Shown here: positions 61,171-64,000 of the stretch, piece by piece
Layout: every line of letters starts with the position of its first letter
How positions within the stretch are numbered: the stretch's first letter is position 1
Source of the DNA: Epiperipatus broadwayi
Taxonomy: Eukaryota; Onychophora; Udeonychophora; Euonychophora; Peripatidae
Assembly: GCA_028023455.1 (NCBI GenBank)
Contig: JAQFVV010012446.1
Location: forward strand, 2,668,001 to 2,732,000
Length of the DNA: 64,000 bases
Direction of reading: 5' to 3'
Program-made: the position numbers and the translations under genes
Notes under the pieces: generated by a model
Database searches by the model: none
What the model was told of the DNA's origin: nothing
The model's input: the letters and a program-made list of their open reading frames with translations, nothing else

Positions 61171-62969
61171 GAAAAAGAAAATAGACAAAATAACAAAGCA
61201 AATATTAACATTTAATTATTTATGCACACATATATTTAACACATTATAAAATAGCAATAAATTTTATATAAAAAAATTTTAAACGATTACTTTAGGCTAT
61301 AATTATAGTAGTCCATTAATTAAAGTTCCTTTTCATTTAAAATTAAGTCTAGACTGTGATCAGAATATATTTAAAAGCATCTTTACCTAGATTTACCTGA
61401 TTGTCAGTTTCCAACCAATTGGCCTTTTGATCTCCATCAATGGTTCCAGGCTTGTGTTCCATTCGTGTTGACAATGGGAGAGTTTGTGGCAGTGTTTACT
61501 TACAATCTGGTCATTGCCCCAGGCATTGGTTTAGGTGAGGTTCAGTTGATTTTCTTTTGATGGTTTTTGGGGCCTGAAGCCCAGCTGAAAATCCTAGTTG
61601 TCTAACAATGCATGTTGCTAGATCTGCAGATTTTTGCGTGGATGTTGACCGCAGCAATACTTGACTAGTTTATTACTGCATTTACAGTTTCCGAAAATCT
61701 GGATCTCTGATTGTTTGGATTCTGCATTCTGTCCAAACTGAATAATAATCTGAACAGATGAATGATCTAGCAAATTGCAGCCCTGACTGACTAACAATAG
61801 AGAGACATTATATATTTTTTCTTTCCTATTGTTTTAATTTCTTGTTATTTTTAATTTTAAGCTTAACTTGAAGTCTGTCTTTTAATTAATTTTACATTTC
61901 TTGTTATCTTAATCCTTGTTCAATGCTCTCGATAAGATAGTTTAGTTTTTTTAAAATACAATTTAATCAGCATTCTTATAAACGAATTAATTGCATTTTT
62001 GAAAGTTTTACAAACATATTATTATTACAGACTAATTTTTAGTTTAATTTTACATTTGCTTATTTTATACATTATAAAAGGAATTTTCTTTACAAAAAGA
62101 AAGAGAAAAAAGTTTTAAATTTATTTTCTAATTCTATTTTAGATTTCCGCCCCCACTTGCTTTTCAACAAAGTTTTATTATATTTAAAAATCAAAATATA
62201 AGCAATCTTTTTTTTTTATTTTTTTAAAATTACATTTTTAGAACCACTCCTTAATTATTACTTTTTTAATAAATCAGATCATTTATTTTTAATTAAATGA
62301 AAAAATATGTAACACGAGCTATCCACTAGAGGTACAATATAAATCACATAAGTTTAAGTTACTAATGTAAAAACAAAATTCATATGCATATAATATTAGA
62401 AACATTAACTGAAAGTAAAACCATTATCAAGACCGAATATAATAAAATTCAATGAACAAAAAAAAAAAAAATTACTGCAAAATATGCTACCTGTAATAAT
62501 TATATAAACTAAACAAATTAGATACAAATAATTATTAATTTTACAATTACTTCCTTACACTGGTACAGAATGTATTTCTGCATGCAATGTATTCAGTTTT
62601 TTTTTTTATATATTACCGTTACGTATAGGAAAAAATGGAATATTAGATTATGTTAAAAAATTAGTAATAGGAATGCCATTTGTCTTAGAAAAATAATTCA
62701 CAAATGTTATATACTTTTTATTATAAGGATACTTGGAGGAATTTTTTAGGTAATTAAGACTATTTTGGGGTCATGATGCACATAAGTGAAAAATGTGATT
62801 CTATTTTAAGGTTTTCATGTGTTTATTATTCTGTGTGGTTTGATATAGTGTAAATTGATGAATTTTAATATATTGAATTCAATTATGTTATTTCTCAAGA
62901 TTAAATAAATATCCCAACATTCTGAGAAATAACATTTTGACCTGAGTTTACCTGCCATTATTTGGATAA

Positions 62970-63044
62970 TTGTGGAAGGAAACTAGTCTTCAGATATTTG
63001 GTGTCAATTCTGCAGCATGTGAAGACTAGTTTCCTTTCACAATA
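62970..63044. repeat. 75-bp hairpin
   Basis: attgtggaaggaaactagtc with ttca pairs with tgaagactagtttcctttca and caat around a loop of about 27 bases. The stem has only one mismatch over about 24 bp. Probably the core of a small MITE. Confidence 0.75.
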
Positions 63045-63049
63045 TTACA

Positions 63050-64000
63050 TATATATATATATATTCGAGTTTTTCTGTTGATGCATAGTAAAAAATGGAG
63101 TTTTCATTATATGTTGGAATGAAACTATAAAATGATAGTGAAAGAGGATAGATCTAAAATTAAAAAGCCATATCTGGTATAAGTGTTATGGTGTAAAGTA
63201 TTTAATTGCATTTTTATTATACAAAACTGTCCAATACCAAGAGAAAAAGGAGCTTATCACATATCAGCCTGTAAGTGGGAAGAAGCAAGAGAAATATGAC
63301 TATAAATCATTAACAAATATCTAGATTACATCAAAGTAAAGTCAGTTATCGATGATTTCTAAGACAAAAATTGTTTGAGAGATTATACTGAATATTTTAA
63401 AAAGAAATTGTGTTTTCCCATCTTACATAGTTTTTTAACTTTACATGTCCAAAGTATAGTAAAAATAAAAATTGAAATTAAGTTTTGATAGTATACTTAG
63501 TAAATTCAAGAAAGTTATTTTTCTCTTTGGAATATATAGTGAAGTCACGATGTACACCATAAATATACACTACTTTAATTACATGCTATCCAAATCATAA
63601 ACATGAGAAAATATTAAATTTGAAAATGTAATAAATTTTCTGATCTGCAGCAACCATTTTTCTGTCTCAGAGCACCATATGCAATCATGTTTATTAATAA
63701 CACTTCTTTGACTTATATTGAAAGCAATTTTATATGTTAACTTTACTATCCTTTCTGAATTTGATGTGTACAGTATTTTGTTTGCTAAAATATTTTCTAA
63801 ATATAAAGCCAAAAGTTTAATGAAATTTAATAAAATTTGTATTTTTTTTAAGTGATAAAACTAGTTATTGATTTAGTAGTGGCAGAAGAAAGAATGTTCT
63901 TATATTGCATCAGAAAGTTTAAAATTCAAAGAATTTAAACAAAAGTCTGAAATAGGTAATAGCAAATAGGTATGACTGTATAGATTCTGAAATCAATGCT
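63050..64000. other. Geneless end of the window
   Basis: A TA microsatellite at 63049-63064, then AT-rich sequence. The minus-strand frame at 63579-63812 has no recognisable domain or splice context. Confidence 0.5.

Overview
This window is eukaryotic nuclear DNA, strongly AT-rich and rich in homopolymer runs. It shows GT-AG introns, no operons and no bacterial gene layout. The repeat mix is RTE-type and APE-type LINEs, Penelope-like elements with a GIY-YIG endonuclease, a Merlin transposase remnant, hAT and foldback MITEs, a Ty3/gypsy remnant and tRNA-derived SINEs. That mix points to an invertebrate animal. A chelicerate or mollusc would fit, but the sequence alone does not decide.

Host coding sequence is scarce. 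The best case is a 78-residue single-pass membrane protein in two exons, at 18502-18622 and 42203-42318, joined in phase 1 across an intron of about 23.6 kb. A second candidate is a 61-residue hydrophobic microprotein with exons at 5099-5198 and 6734-6819, also phase 1. Both first exons follow locally GC-richer, promoter-like sequence.

Most of the rest is repeats. From left to right: a 47-bp minisatellite (167-479); foldback, RTE and SINE copies (1.7-3.7 kb); the small membrane-protein candidate (5.1-6.8 kb); a 1.5-kb inverted pair of Penelope-like 3' ends, each joined to a tRNA-like SINE (7.8-9.3 kb); more MITEs and foldbacks (12.7-17.4 kb); then the long intron of the 78-aa gene. That intron holds a degraded gypsy element, several RTE fragments, a head-to-head SINE pair (25.2-25.7 kb), a full-length APE-type non-LTR retrotransposon with a 13-bp target site duplication (28717-34988), and a Merlin transposase tail (41.6-41.8 kb). 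After the last exon (42.3-64 kb) I see no convincing gene, only MITEs, SINEs, a roughly 0.8-kb palindrome, a hAT MITE with 8-bp target duplications, and unassigned AT-rich sequence.

The most unusual features are the two microprotein genes, the repeated head-to-head arrangement of a Penelope-like/SINE composite, and the nearly intact LINE carrying one stop and four frame breaks.
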